Shown: positions 50,289 through 58,908 of the stretch, piece after piece | Numbering within the stretch: position 1 is the first letter of the stretch | How the letters are laid out: each line of letters begins with the position of its first letter | Assembly (NCBI RefSeq): GCF_030219325.1 | Contig: NZ_CP126625.1 | Location: forward strand, 2,220,857-2,284,856 | Direction: 5' to 3' | Length of the DNA stretch: 64,000 nt | Source of the DNA: Geothrix sp. | Lineage (GTDB): Bacteria; Acidobacteriota; Holophagae; Holophagales; Holophagaceae | Notes under the pieces: generated by a model | The model's input: only the letters and a program-made list of their open reading frames with translations | What the model was told of the DNA's origin: nothing | Databases searched by the model: none | Made by a program: the position numbers and the translations under genes

Positions 50289-51688
50289 GGACCGTCGTCA
50301 GCCCGTGGCGTCGGTGGGTCGCTCTCGGCTTGCTCCTGACGGCAGCGGTTCTGGCCGTCTCGGTGCTGGGCGATGGCCATGGCTTCCCCGTACTGGTGCG
50401 GGCGCGCGAGCTCGTGTTCTGGGCCCTGGGCTGCTACCTGGGCATCCGGGTCTTCACCCACGTGCTGCTGGACCCGCTGTTGAGCCACTGGCGCACCGCC
50501 ACCCCCGGGTTCGCCCGGGATCTGGTGGTGGTGGCCCTGTACATGGCTGCTGCCGTGTTCCTGCTGCACAGGACCGTGGGTGTGAACCTGGGCACCCTGA
50601 TGAGCACCGGGGCCATCGCTGCCGCGGTCTTGGGTCTTTCCATGCAGGAAACGCTGGGCAACCTGTTCGCCGGCGTCTCCATGAGCCTGGCCCCGGCCTT
50701 CCGCGTGGACGACTGGGTCGAGGTCACAGGCAATCTGAGGGGCGGCAGCGGCCAGGAGACCTTCATCGGCCGGGTCGACACCCTTACCTGGCGCACGGTC
50801 CAGATCATCACCGAGAACGGCGACACCAGCATCTTCCCCAACCGGATCCTCGCCCAGGCGGTGGTCACCAATCTGTACGCCCCATCCGGCCTGCACCGGC
50901 GCACCTTGAGGGTGACCGTGGCCCCCCACGACACCATGGCAGCCACCCTGGCGGCCTTGGAGCAGGCCCTGGGCGGCATCCCTCATCACCCCGACCATCA
51001 GCCCGAGGTCAGAACCCACAGCCTCGACCTGGGCGGCGTGGTGCTGGAGGTGCGCTTCTGGGCCCTGGGCTGGCGGCATGGCCGGGCCGCCAACTTCCAG
51101 GCAGTGCGCCTGACCCAGACGGTGCTGACCCGCCTGGAAGTGTCCCTGCTGGGGCCCCACGGGCCTACGCCCACCTGGACCAGCCCTGTGGTGCTCCAGG
51201 ACGGGGTCCTGGAGGATATCCTGGATCGCTTCGGGCTGCCGAGGGAGTGGACCCCGGAGCTCAAGGAGCGCGTGGTCCTGCGCCGGGCCGAGCCAGGCGA
51301 AGGGGTGATCCGCGAAGGGGATCCGGGCGAATCCCTGTTCATGGTCATGGCCGGCACCCTGCAGGCCGTGAAAGTGGTCGAGCGCTTCGAGCCCTACACC
51401 GGGCTGTTCTGGGAGGCGATCGGAGACCTCGGCCCCGGAGACTGGTTCGGCGAAGGCTCCCTGCTCACGGGCGCCCCCCGGCGGGCGACGGTGGTGGCCG
51501 CGACGGCCTGCGAGCTGGTGGAGGTGCCCAAGACCGCCTTCGAGCGCGTCCTGCGCAGCGCCCCCCATCTGGTGGAGGGCCTGGTCGAACTGAAGGAATC
51601 CAGGTCCGGGCACATGTCGGACTTGCCCCGGACGGCCAACCGTCGGGACTTGGCGCGAGAGGAGATCAAGCGATGGTTCGGTCTCTGA
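50273..51688 (+). CDS. Cyclic-nucleotide-gated MscS-type channel
   Basis: 471 aa. Three N-terminal helices (residues about 15-120) end in the MscS pore segment GTLMSTGAIAAAVLGLSMQETLGNLFAG. The MscS beta domain follows (VDDWVEVTGNLRGGSGQETF, GRVDTLTWRTVQIITENGDT, FPNRILAQAVVTN). The C-terminal 140 residues are a cNMP-binding domain: IREGDPGESLFMVMAGTLQA and the phosphate cassette FGEGSLLTGAPRRATVVA. This is the bCNG architecture, in which cAMP or cGMP gates a small-conductance MscS pore in the inner membrane. The next gene start lies inside its 3' end. Confidence 0.9.
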   Translation: MFRDLRTVVSPWRRWVALGLLLTAAVLAVSVLGDGHGFPVLVRARELVFWALGCYLGIRVFTHVLLDPLLSHWRTATPGFARDLVVVALYMAAAVFLLHRTVGVNLGTLMSTGAIAAAVLGLSMQETLGNLFAGVSMSLAPAFRVDDWVEVTGNLRGGSGQETFIGRVDTLTWRTVQIITENGDTSIFPNRILAQAVVTNLYAPSGLHRRTLRVTVAPHDTMAATLAALEQALGGIPHHPDHQPEVRTHSLDLGGVVLEVRFWALGWRHGRAANFQAVRLTQTVLTRLEVSLLGPHGPTPTWTSPVVLQDGVLEDILDRFGLPREWTPELKERVVLRRAEPGEGVIREGDPGESLFMVMAGTLQAVKVVERFEPYTGLFWEAIGDLGPGDWFGEGSLLTGAPRRATVVAATACELVEVPKTAFERVLRSAPHLVEGLVELKESRSGHMSDLPRTANRRDLAREEIKRWFGL

Positions 51689-54354
51689 GCCCCTGGCGTC
51701 GATTCCTGGCCATCCCCATCCTGGGTGGCTGCCTGTGGGCCCAGGCCCAGGAACGCCTGGCCCTGACGGTGAGCCCGCCGGATCAGCGGTTCCGGTTCCT
51801 GCCGGTACTCCACGCGCCTGGCGAGCGCCCCCTCGTGCTGGCCCTGCGGGGCGGAAGCGCCAAGGGCCTGGCCCACGCCGGCGTGCTGCGGCGCCTGGAG
51901 GAGGAAGGCTGGCATCCCGAAGGGCTCGTGGGCACCAGTGCCGGCAGCTTCGCGGCGGCGCTCTATGCCAGCGGCTTCGGCGGAGTCGGGGCCGAGCGGA
52001 TCTTCGAGCGTCGCGATTTCTCCCTGGTGCTCGATGACCGCAGGCGGACGCCGGGCCTGAGCGCCTCGGAGGACGAGGACCTGCATGGCACCTTGATGGG
52101 ACTCTCCTTCGTCGGCGGTCGCCCCATGCTGGTGCCTGGCGAGGACCGCGCACGCCGCCTGCGCATCGCCCTGTTCGAGACCCTGGCCCGGGCCCAGGCG
52201 CTGGGTGGCTCCGACTTCGACCACCTCGGTTCCCGCCTGCGGGTCGTCACCTCCAGCCTCACGCAGGGCGAGGCCCGGATCCTGGCCCAGGGGGACCTGG
52301 TGGATGCGGTGAAGGCCTCCATGTCCATCCCGGGGCTGCTGGCCCCCGTGGCCATCGGTGATGAACGCATGGTGGATGGAGGTTTGGTGGAGAACCTGCC
52401 CTCCATGGCGGCCCGCTCGGCCTTTCCCGGTGCCCGCGTCCTCGCCGTGAACATCGGACGCACCTGGAATGCCACGCCGCCTTCCGACATCCTGACCCTC
52501 CTTGACCGCAGCCTCGCGTTGGCCATGCGGGTCACCGAAGCGCGCAGTGAAGCGAATTCAGATCTGGTGATCCGTCCCGAGACCGACCGGGTGGATGAGT
52601 TCGCCTACCGGGGCCAGGAGTCGGCGCTTTTCGAGGCCGGCGCAACGGCCCTCAGCGGCGCCCTGCCCCGGCTGGAGGCCCTCCTGATGACCGACGCGGG
52701 GGCTCCGGCCGCGGCCACCCTGAGGGTGGATGGCCCCGGCCATCCCGATCTGCCTGGTTTGCTGGCCGACACCCGGCCAGCCGCCGGCCCATGGTGCCGC
52801 GCCGACCTCTGGCGCCTGCTCCGCCGCGCTCACCGGAGGCTGCCCCTGGGCCATGCCTGGGTGACTCTGCCCACCACCCCGGAAGGCGAAGCCACCTTCC
52901 ACTGGGAGCCCGCCGCCCTCATTCAGCGAGTGCAGCTGGACCTGCCCGCGGGATGGGCCGCCCCCTATCAGGCTCGCGTGGCCCAGCTCCTGAGCGAGCG
53001 AGGCCTGGTCCCGGGCCAGCCTTTCCACGCCGCCCGCTTCGGACAGCTGGAACAGGAACTGCTCGCCGAGGCCGTCGGCAAGGGTGCCGCCATGCTGGAC
53101 CTGCGGGGCAGCGGTTTCGCCGACGGGGTGCTCACCCTCGCCGTGCGTGAGCCCAGTCTGGTGCGCGTGGAGGTGGAGCCTGGCCCCCTGGCGACCCCCA
53201 CCCTCGCGATCGCCCAGGAACTCCAAGGCCATGCCCTTCGCGCCTCGGAACTGGAGGAGGTGCTGGGGCGCGCCCGGGACCGCATGGGCTTCCAACGGCT
53301 GGAGGCCCGTCTCCAGGAGCGCGAAGAGGGCCTCGTCCTCAATCTCCGCCCCGTGGGCAGCCAACCCACCCTGCTGAACCTCACCCTGGCCTATGAAAGC
53401 GACTGGGGCCCGCACGGCGGCGTCCTCGTGCGCGGCCGGAACCTCTTCGGTGGCGGCGAGAGCGGTTCCATTGAAGCGGTGGCGGACAGGCTCCAGAAGC
53501 GCCTGGAAGGACATGTGGCCTGGAACCTACCCTCCCTGCCGTCCCTGGCGCTGGGGGCCTTCGGCACCTGGTCGCAGAACGACGTGAGCGGCGGCGTGTT
53601 GTTCGTGGAATCCACGGCCGACCGGGCCTCGCGCTTCACCCGCAAGGAACTGGGGCTCGAGGCCATCCTCCGCTGGGGCAAGGAGGACCGCGGCCGCCTC
53701 GGCCTCGCGGCCTTCGAGCACCAGGGGACCTTCACCTTCGCCGGGACCACCGCCGACACGCCCAACGCCACGGTGGTCCGGGGCTGGCTGGAATGGGACG
53801 ATCTGGACTTCCACACCCTCCCCTCCGAAGGCACCCTGCTGCGCTTCTCGGCGGACCGGAGCCTCTCCGTGGAAGGCGAGGCCCGTCCGTACTGGCGCAG
53901 CTATGCCCGGGCCAAGCGGCACCAGCCCCTGGGTTCCAACTGGGGACTGATGGTGGACACCGAAGTGGCCCTGTCGAAGGATGCGCCGCCGGACCGCCTG
54001 TGGATCGCCGGCGGCAGCGATTCCTTCATCGGCACCCGTAGCGCCGCCTACCTCACGCCGAACCTGGCGGTCCTCAAGATCGGCCTGCCCTACACCAAGG
54101 CTTCGGTTGTGGGCACAGGCTGGCAACTCGGCCCCCGCTTCGACTTGGGCCGCGCCTCGGACCAGCCGTCCACCCTGGGCGATGGCCTACGCATGGAAGG
54201 GCTGGGCCTGGTGGCCAGGACCGGTTTCCGGGAATTCTTCATGGAGCTGTCCGCCGGCTGGGTGTACCTCCACCGAGGCTCCGCCTCCCAGCACGAGAAC
54301 CGGGTGTCGATCCTCCTGGGCGCCCGGCCATTCGACCTCTGGCGGCGGAAGTAG
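51673..54354 (+). CDS. Patatin-like phospholipase with POTRA and Omp85 barrel (type Vd autotransporter)
   Basis: 893 aa from ATG 51673 (GGAG 8 nt upstream), overlapping the channel gene by 16 nt. A signal peptide (FLAIPILGGCLWAQAQ) precedes a patatin domain: oxyanion loop RGGSAKGLAHAGVL, nucleophile GTSAG, catalytic DGG in MVDGGLVENLP. A POTRA-like segment follows (about 420-560), then a 16-stranded-type barrel ending LGARPFDLWRRK. This matches the PlpD type Vd secretion layout, in which the barrel exports its own lipase. The C-terminus lacks the usual Phe. As the third gene under P3 it is expected to act on membrane lipids when the regulon is on. Confidence 0.88.
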   Translation: MVRSLSPWRRFLAIPILGGCLWAQAQERLALTVSPPDQRFRFLPVLHAPGERPLVLALRGGSAKGLAHAGVLRRLEEEGWHPEGLVGTSAGSFAAALYASGFGGVGAERIFERRDFSLVLDDRRRTPGLSASEDEDLHGTLMGLSFVGGRPMLVPGEDRARRLRIALFETLARAQALGGSDFDHLGSRLRVVTSSLTQGEARILAQGDLVDAVKASMSIPGLLAPVAIGDERMVDGGLVENLPSMAARSAFPGARVLAVNIGRTWNATPPSDILTLLDRSLALAMRVTEARSEANSDLVIRPETDRVDEFAYRGQESALFEAGATALSGALPRLEALLMTDAGAPAAATLRVDGPGHPDLPGLLADTRPAAGPWCRADLWRLLRRAHRRLPLGHAWVTLPTTPEGEATFHWEPAALIQRVQLDLPAGWAAPYQARVAQLLSERGLVPGQPFHAARFGQLEQELLAEAVGKGAAMLDLRGSGFADGVLTLAVREPSLVRVEVEPGPLATPTLAIAQELQGHALRASELEEVLGRARDRMGFQRLEARLQEREEGLVLNLRPVGSQPTLLNLTLAYESDWGPHGGVLVRGRNLFGGGESGSIEAVADRLQKRLEGHVAWNLPSLPSLALGAFGTWSQNDVSGGVLFVESTADRASRFTRKELGLEAILRWGKEDRGRLGLAAFEHQGTFTFAGTTADTPNATVVRGWLEWDDLDFHTLPSEGTLLRFSADRSLSVEGEARPYWRSYARAKRHQPLGSNWGLMVDTEVALSKDAPPDRLWIAGGSDSFIGTRSAAYLTPNLAVLKIGLPYTKASVVGTGWQLGPRFDLGRASDQPSTLGDGLRMEGLGLVARTGFREFFMELSAGWVYLHRGSASQHENRVSILLGARPFDLWRRK

Positions 54355-54376
54355 GTGGGTCGTTCGCCGCATCTGG

Positions 54377-55654
54377 TCAGCCATGCGGGCGAGCCAGCGA
54401 TAACTTCCGCTGCATGATCTCGAGAATCTCGGCATCGACGTTGGCCATTCCATTGGTGACCACGAGCCCAAGATAGACCAGCGACGTCTCGCCGTCCTTG
54501 CCGACGATGCCATTGGTGGCCGGGATCCCCTCGCCCGCCATGGCATAGCTGGCGGCGCGGAAGGCTGCCTCGACCCCGGTCGCTGTCTTCATGGCACAGC
54601 CCACCTTGGCGCCGTCGCAGATCATTCCAGCCAGTGTGCCGACCACGTTGCTGACCGCCAGGCCTACCTCCGGAGCGCCACCGCCTTCCAGATGAACCAG
54701 CCCGGCCGCAATGCCTGCGCCTGCAGCAATGGCCGAGCCACAGGCTGCCGAGAGGGTTCCCAGATGGTGCGTTGTGGCAGAGGTGATCAGGCACCCCAGG
54801 GCCAGAGCCTCTTCGACTCGTTCGCCGGAATGACCATGCTCAAGGCCCCACAGCCATATCGGCAAGGTGACCGTGATTCCCTTGTTCCCGGAACCGGCCA
54901 GGGTCATGACCGTCTGGGATACACCAGACATCCGGGCGGTGACACCCGCACTGACCTGCAAGACCACGCGCTCCTGAACACCTGCACCCGGCTTGTTCAC
55001 GACCTTCTCAGGGAGGAGCGAGGTCCCGGCCCTGGCTATTTCCAGATTCAGTCGCGCCCCCCCGCGCAGGACGCTCCTGTCCTCCTCCGTCAGGCTGTGG
55101 GCCATGTCAATGGCATCCTTGATGCTCATTCCGGCGAGCCTGGCCCGAACGCTCACGCCTCGAGGCGCCGTTTCAGAGGGAGTTTGGCTGCTCCATGCAT
55201 GACCCTGAGCATAGAACGCCACTTGGGTGAGGTTCTCGTGTTCGCGTTCGATGACCGCGCGCCCGATGCCCCCGGCAAGCTTCACCCTCACATCAATGAA
55301 CAGTTCGGTGCGCTGCGCATCCACCTCGACATGGACCGCCCGGCGCTCGATGAGTCCTTGGGCACGCGCCAACATTTCCGGGCTTACACCATCGAAACTC
55401 CGCAGGCGGAGTGAACGATCCGTGAGGCTCGCCCCGATGGCCAGGGCCCAAAGAATCCCCGTCTTCCCTTCGGAATTGGGCAGACCCACTGCGTAGCAGT
55501 TTTTGTAGATCCTGGGATCGCAGATCAGCCGAACCTCTTCGATGGGCCCCTCAGAGGCTCCTGCAGCATTGGCAGCGGCCCATGCCACGGCGGCGGGTTC
55601 AGTGCACCCGAGAGCGGGCTTCCATTCAGCAGCGAGGTACTCGGACATCAGCAT
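54377..55654 (-). CDS. L-cysteine desulfidase/serine dehydratase-like protein (CyuA/UPF0597)
   Basis: About 425 aa from ATG 55654, which has GAGAGG 5 nt upstream; ATG 55714 is the longer alternative. The family signature WKPALGCTEPAAVAWAAA opens the protein. Cysteines that would ligate an iron-sulfur cluster appear in GMICDGAKVGCAMK, with GSGNKGI and AACGSAIAAG motifs. Members degrade L-Cys to pyruvate, H2S and NH3. It ends the redox operon and lies 9 bp after the trxA gene, on the same strand. Confidence 0.82.
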   Translation of the reverse strand: MLMSEYLAAEWKPALGCTEPAAVAWAAANAAGASEGPIEEVRLICDPRIYKNCYAVGLPNSEGKTGILWALAIGASLTDRSLRLRSFDGVSPEMLARAQGLIERRAVHVEVDAQRTELFIDVRVKLAGGIGRAVIEREHENLTQVAFYAQGHAWSSQTPSETAPRGVSVRARLAGMSIKDAIDMAHSLTEEDRSVLRGGARLNLEIARAGTSLLPEKVVNKPGAGVQERVVLQVSAGVTARMSGVSQTVMTLAGSGNKGITVTLPIWLWGLEHGHSGERVEEALALGCLITSATTHHLGTLSAACGSAIAAGAGIAAGLVHLEGGGAPEVGLAVSNVVGTLAGMICDGAKVGCAMKTATGVEAAFRAASYAMAGEGIPATNGIVGKDGETSLVYLGLVVTNGMANVDAEILEIMQRKLSLARPHG

Positions 55655-55723
55655 GGCGGCCTCTCGGGTTGGGTTCCAATCGGGACAAGCAACCTGCTCG
55701 GTCCATCGAGACATCGGTTCAGA

Positions 55724-56041
55724 TCAAAGGGATTGCTGCACAAACGCCCGAAGCTGGTCCAGGGACTGGCCGCCGGATCGAGCAGCGACCCTCTTGCCAT
55801 CCTTGAACAGCATGAGGGTGGGCACGGACATCACTCCGAACTGGGCGGAAAGCTCGGGCGTGGCCTCAATGTCCACCTTGGCCGTGGTGAGCTGACCTTC
55901 CAGTTCCCGGCCCAACTGGTAAACCAGGGGTTCCAGGGCTTTGCAGGGGCCGCACCAGGGGGCCCCGAAGTCCACCAGGACCACGCCGGTGGCGATGGTC
56001 TGCGCGAATTCGTTGGCTTCAAGGACTCTCAGTTTCGACAT
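55724..56041 (-). CDS. trxA: Thioredoxin
   Basis: 105 aa, standard size. The active site is FGAPWCGPCKALEPLV near residue 30, and the cis-Pro loop is GVMSVPTLMLFKDGKRV. It reduces cytoplasmic disulfides and, through DsbD, can feed electrons to the periplasm. AAGGA lies 6 nt upstream of the ATG; the trxB stop is 11 nt before the start. Confidence 0.95.
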   Translation of the reverse strand: MSKLRVLEANEFAQTIATGVVLVDFGAPWCGPCKALEPLVYQLGRELEGQLTTAKVDIEATPELSAQFGVMSVPTLMLFKDGKRVAARSGGQSLDQLRAFVQQSL

Positions 56042-56052
56042 GGGTGATCCTT

Positions 56053-57024
56053 TCAATGGGTTTGTTCGGCGAGCCAACGCTCCGCGTCGATCGCGGCCAT
56101 GCAGCCACTTCCGGCGGCCGTGATGGCCTGACGGTAGGTGTGGTCGGCAACGTCGCCGGCGGCAAACACGCCGGCAATCGAGGTACGGGACGAACCCTTC
56201 TCCACGAGTAGATAGCCCGATGCATCCATGGGCACTTGGCCCTCGAACAAGCGCGTGTTGGGCTGGTGGCCGATGGCCACGAAGAGGCCATTCACTGGCA
56301 GGGAGCAAGACGGCCTGCCGTTCTGGGTGTCCTTCAGGATCAGAGAAGCAAGCTTTTCCACCTTCTCACCGAAGGCATCTTCGCTGGAGACGGTCTGCAG
56401 GCATGAGATCTCACGGTTCCAATGGACCTGGATCTTCTTGTGTGTCAGCGCCCGCAGCTGCATCGCCTTCGAGGCCCGGAAGGCGTCCCGGCGGTGGATG
56501 AGGTGCACCTTGCTGGCGAACTTCGTCAGGTAGATCGCCTCTTCCAGGGCCGTGTCACCGCCGCCGACCACGGCGATCTCCTTCCCCCGGAAGAAGAACC
56601 CGTCGCAGGTAGCACAGGCCGACACGCCACCGCCGTTCCGGCTCAACTCCAGGTCCTTGCCCAAGCCAAGCCACTTGGCCGAGGCGCCTGTCGCGATGAT
56701 GAGGGCATCCGAGGTGTAGGAGCCCTGGTCCGTGACCAGCAGGAAGGGGCGGACCGAAAGGTCCACCGTCTCTACAGATTCTGCGCGGACCTTCGTTCCG
56801 AAACGAAGGGCCTGCTCGCGCATCTCGGCCATGAGGACAGGCCCCGGGATGCCATGGCTGAATCCGGGATAGTTCTCAACCTCCGTGGTGATGGTGAGTT
56901 GGCCACCAGGCTGGACCCCTTCCAACACCAATGGCGCCAGGCGGGCCCGGCTGGCATAGATGGCGGCCGTGTAGCCGGCTGGGCCGGTGCCGATGATGAT
57001 GAGCCGGTGGTGCGATCGCGCCAT
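56053..57024 (-). CDS. trxB: Thioredoxin reductase
   Basis: 323 aa, typical low-molecular-weight form. FAD motif IIIGTGPAGYTAAIYASRA at the start, redox CATC in SACATCDGFFFRGKEIAV, NADPH motif VVGGGDTALEEAIYL followed by HRRDAFRASK, and the second FAD motif GVFAAGDVADHTYRQAITAA. It reduces TrxA with NADPH. Two GC hairpins lie between the dsbD stop and its start, which may reduce read-through. Confidence 0.95.
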   Translation of the reverse strand: MARSHHRLIIIGTGPAGYTAAIYASRARLAPLVLEGVQPGGQLTITTEVENYPGFSHGIPGPVLMAEMREQALRFGTKVRAESVETVDLSVRPFLLVTDQGSYTSDALIIATGASAKWLGLGKDLELSRNGGGVSACATCDGFFFRGKEIAVVGGGDTALEEAIYLTKFASKVHLIHRRDAFRASKAMQLRALTHKKIQVHWNREISCLQTVSSEDAFGEKVEKLASLILKDTQNGRPSCSLPVNGLFVAIGHQPNTRLFEGQVPMDASGYLLVEKGSSRTSIAGVFAAGDVADHTYRQAITAAGSGCMAAIDAERWLAEQTH

Positions 57025-57056
57025 ATCTGTCCCATGGGGGGGCAATGCATGAAATT

Positions 57057-57123
57057 CTCCCGCCCGTCCCCCCGAACCGGGCGGGAGAGAGGCAGGTCCC
57101 TGGAGGAGTCGTGGGGGACCTGC
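57057..57123 (-). terminator. Two GC hairpins between dsbD and trxB
   Basis: 57057-57087 forms a 9-bp stem (CTCCCGCCC/GGGCGGGAG) with a 13-nt loop, and 57092-57123 forms a 9-bp stem (GCAGGTCCC/GGGACCTGC) with a 14-nt loop. On the minus strand they follow dsbD and precede trxB. Only three T residues follow, so partial termination or RNA stabilisation is as likely as full termination. Confidence 0.4.
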
Positions 57124-57137
57124 GTCCTGCTGGATGA

Positions 57138-58895
57138 TCAAGCGTCCTTGAGCCAAGTGAGCATGGCCTCTGGATTCTTGAAGCCAAAGGTTCGGCGCAG
57201 TTCCTTGCCCTCCGCATCTCGCAGGATGACGGTGGGGTAGGACTTGATGTCGAGGGTCTTCTGGAGGTCGGGACGCGCCTTCTCGCACTCCACCCGGACG
57301 GCGATGGCGTTCTGCTGGATCCAGGCCACCACCTGCGGATTCGGCCAGGTCTTGTGATCCAGTTCTTTGCACTGGGCGCACCAGGAGGTGTAGGTGTCGA
57401 TCAACAGGAGCCTGTGCTCCGCCTTGGCTTTGGCCTGGGCCGTCTCCAGGTCGTTCTCGATCCAGAGCTGCGGTGTGTTCTCGGCTTTGGCTGCCACCCC
57501 GGTCTTGGGCAGCAGCTGGAGATCGAGGCCGCCTTCCAGCGCCCGGACCCCCAGCAGGATTCCGACCGTGAGCAGCACCAGGCCCAGGGCCTTCTGCAAC
57601 CCTGCACCCAGTTCCTCGGCGCTCTTGAAGGCGCCCAGCACCACGGCTGCGACCAGCAGCACGACCATCCACATGGTCGCGTTCAGCCACTCGGGGGCAA
57701 GCAGGCGGATGTTCCAGGCGGCGAAGCCCAGCACAATGACGCCCATGAGGTATTTCAGCTTGGTGAGCCAATCGCCCGAACGGGGCAGGCCCGCGGAGAA
57801 GGTACCCACCAGGAGAAACAGCACGCCCATGCCCAGGGCGAACACGAACAACTGCAGCCCGCCGAGGAACACCTGCCCCTTCTGGGCGATGCCCACCAGG
57901 ATCGAGGCCACGATGGGGCCCACGCAGGGCGCCGCCAGGGGGCCGAGCACCAAGCCCATGATGAAGGCGCCGCCGAAGCCCTTGCGGGGGCTGTCGCCCT
58001 GGAGCTTTGCCTTGAGGCCTTGGGGCAGGTCGATCTCGAACAGCCCGAACAGGCTCAGAGCGAACAGGGCGAACAGGATGGAGACCGGAATGAGGAAGGC
58101 TGGCTTCTGGGCGAAGGAACCGAACGTCGCGCCGCTCATCGCGGCGAAGACGCCCAGTGCCGTATAGGTCACCGCCATGCCCAGCACCAGGGACAACGAC
58201 AGCAGGAACCCACGGGCTCTACCACTATCCTTGGTGCCGATGATCGCCATGGTGATGGGGATCATCGGATAGACGCAGGGGGTGAGGCTGGCGCCGAGCC
58301 CGGCCAGGAAGACCACCAGCAAGCCCAGGAGGAAACCCCGCTCGGGGCCGGGAGCGGGCGCCGGAACCTTTGCGGCGGAGACCGCCGCCACACCGACAGA
58401 CGGCGCGGGCTGCGCCACCTGGACAGCGGCAGGCTCAGCGACCGGCGCGGAGGGAGCCTGCCCGGGTTTGACCGCCGGCAGCTTCGCGGTCGCGGCGGGA
58501 ATATCCGAGGCCTTCACCTTCAAGGGGACGGTGACCGGGGGATAACAGTTCCCACCCTCCCCTTCCGTGCAGGCCTGGTACTGGACCTCCAGCATCACCT
58601 CGCCCTTCAGGCCCTCCCCGGTCACGGGGATGGCCACCTGGCCGTGGAAGATGTCGTCCCCCAGTTCATCCTTGGCATCGGCCTTGGGCAGGGGGGCGAC
58701 CTTGAGGCTGCCGGGCTTGGACGCCAGGGTCACCTCGGTGAACGCCTTCTTGATGTGGACATGGGGAGGCACGGTGATCAGGACCGCACCCTTCTTCAGG
58801 GTCACTTTGACATCGGGGTTCGAAGCGACGGCCAGGCAGGGCCAGGCCAGGAACAGGAGGGTAACCAAGCCCGACAGGATTCGCGTTGTTCGCAT
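57138..58895 (-). CDS. dsbD: Thiol:disulfide interchange protein DsbD
   Basis: 585 aa with all three DsbD parts. A signal peptide and an N-terminal periplasmic domain have Cys in YQACTEGEGGNCYPPVTVPL. A membrane domain of about eight helices has paired Cys in GASLTPCVYPMIPI and GPLAAPCVGPIVAS. The C-terminal thioredoxin-like domain has SWCAQCKELDHKTW. It carries electrons from cytoplasmic thioredoxin to periplasmic substrates such as DsbC and apocytochrome c. TrxA and TrxB are encoded next to it. The M16 gene ends 13 nt upstream. Confidence 0.94.
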   Translation of the reverse strand: MRTTRILSGLVTLLFLAWPCLAVASNPDVKVTLKKGAVLITVPPHVHIKKAFTEVTLASKPGSLKVAPLPKADAKDELGDDIFHGQVAIPVTGEGLKGEVMLEVQYQACTEGEGGNCYPPVTVPLKVKASDIPAATAKLPAVKPGQAPSAPVAEPAAVQVAQPAPSVGVAAVSAAKVPAPAPGPERGFLLGLLVVFLAGLGASLTPCVYPMIPITMAIIGTKDSGRARGFLLSLSLVLGMAVTYTALGVFAAMSGATFGSFAQKPAFLIPVSILFALFALSLFGLFEIDLPQGLKAKLQGDSPRKGFGGAFIMGLVLGPLAAPCVGPIVASILVGIAQKGQVFLGGLQLFVFALGMGVLFLLVGTFSAGLPRSGDWLTKLKYLMGVIVLGFAAWNIRLLAPEWLNATMWMVVLLVAAVVLGAFKSAEELGAGLQKALGLVLLTVGILLGVRALEGGLDLQLLPKTGVAAKAENTPQLWIENDLETAQAKAKAEHRLLLIDTYTSWCAQCKELDHKTWPNPQVVAWIQQNAIAVRVECEKARPDLQKTLDIKSYPTVILRDAEGKELRRTFGFKNPEAMLTWLKDA

Positions 58896-58908
58896 CGTGG
58901 GAGGTCTT

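Noticed and set aside
50305-51672. Upstream in-frame extension that would make the patatin protein 1349 residues
   Set aside because: It overlaps the whole channel gene in another frame, is low complexity, and the start at 51673 has a ribosome site and signal peptide.
50174-52153. A 659-codon open frame opposite the channel and patatin genes
   Set aside because: Arg/Gly/Pro-rich shadow frame; MscS, cNMP and patatin motifs are clear on the plus strand.
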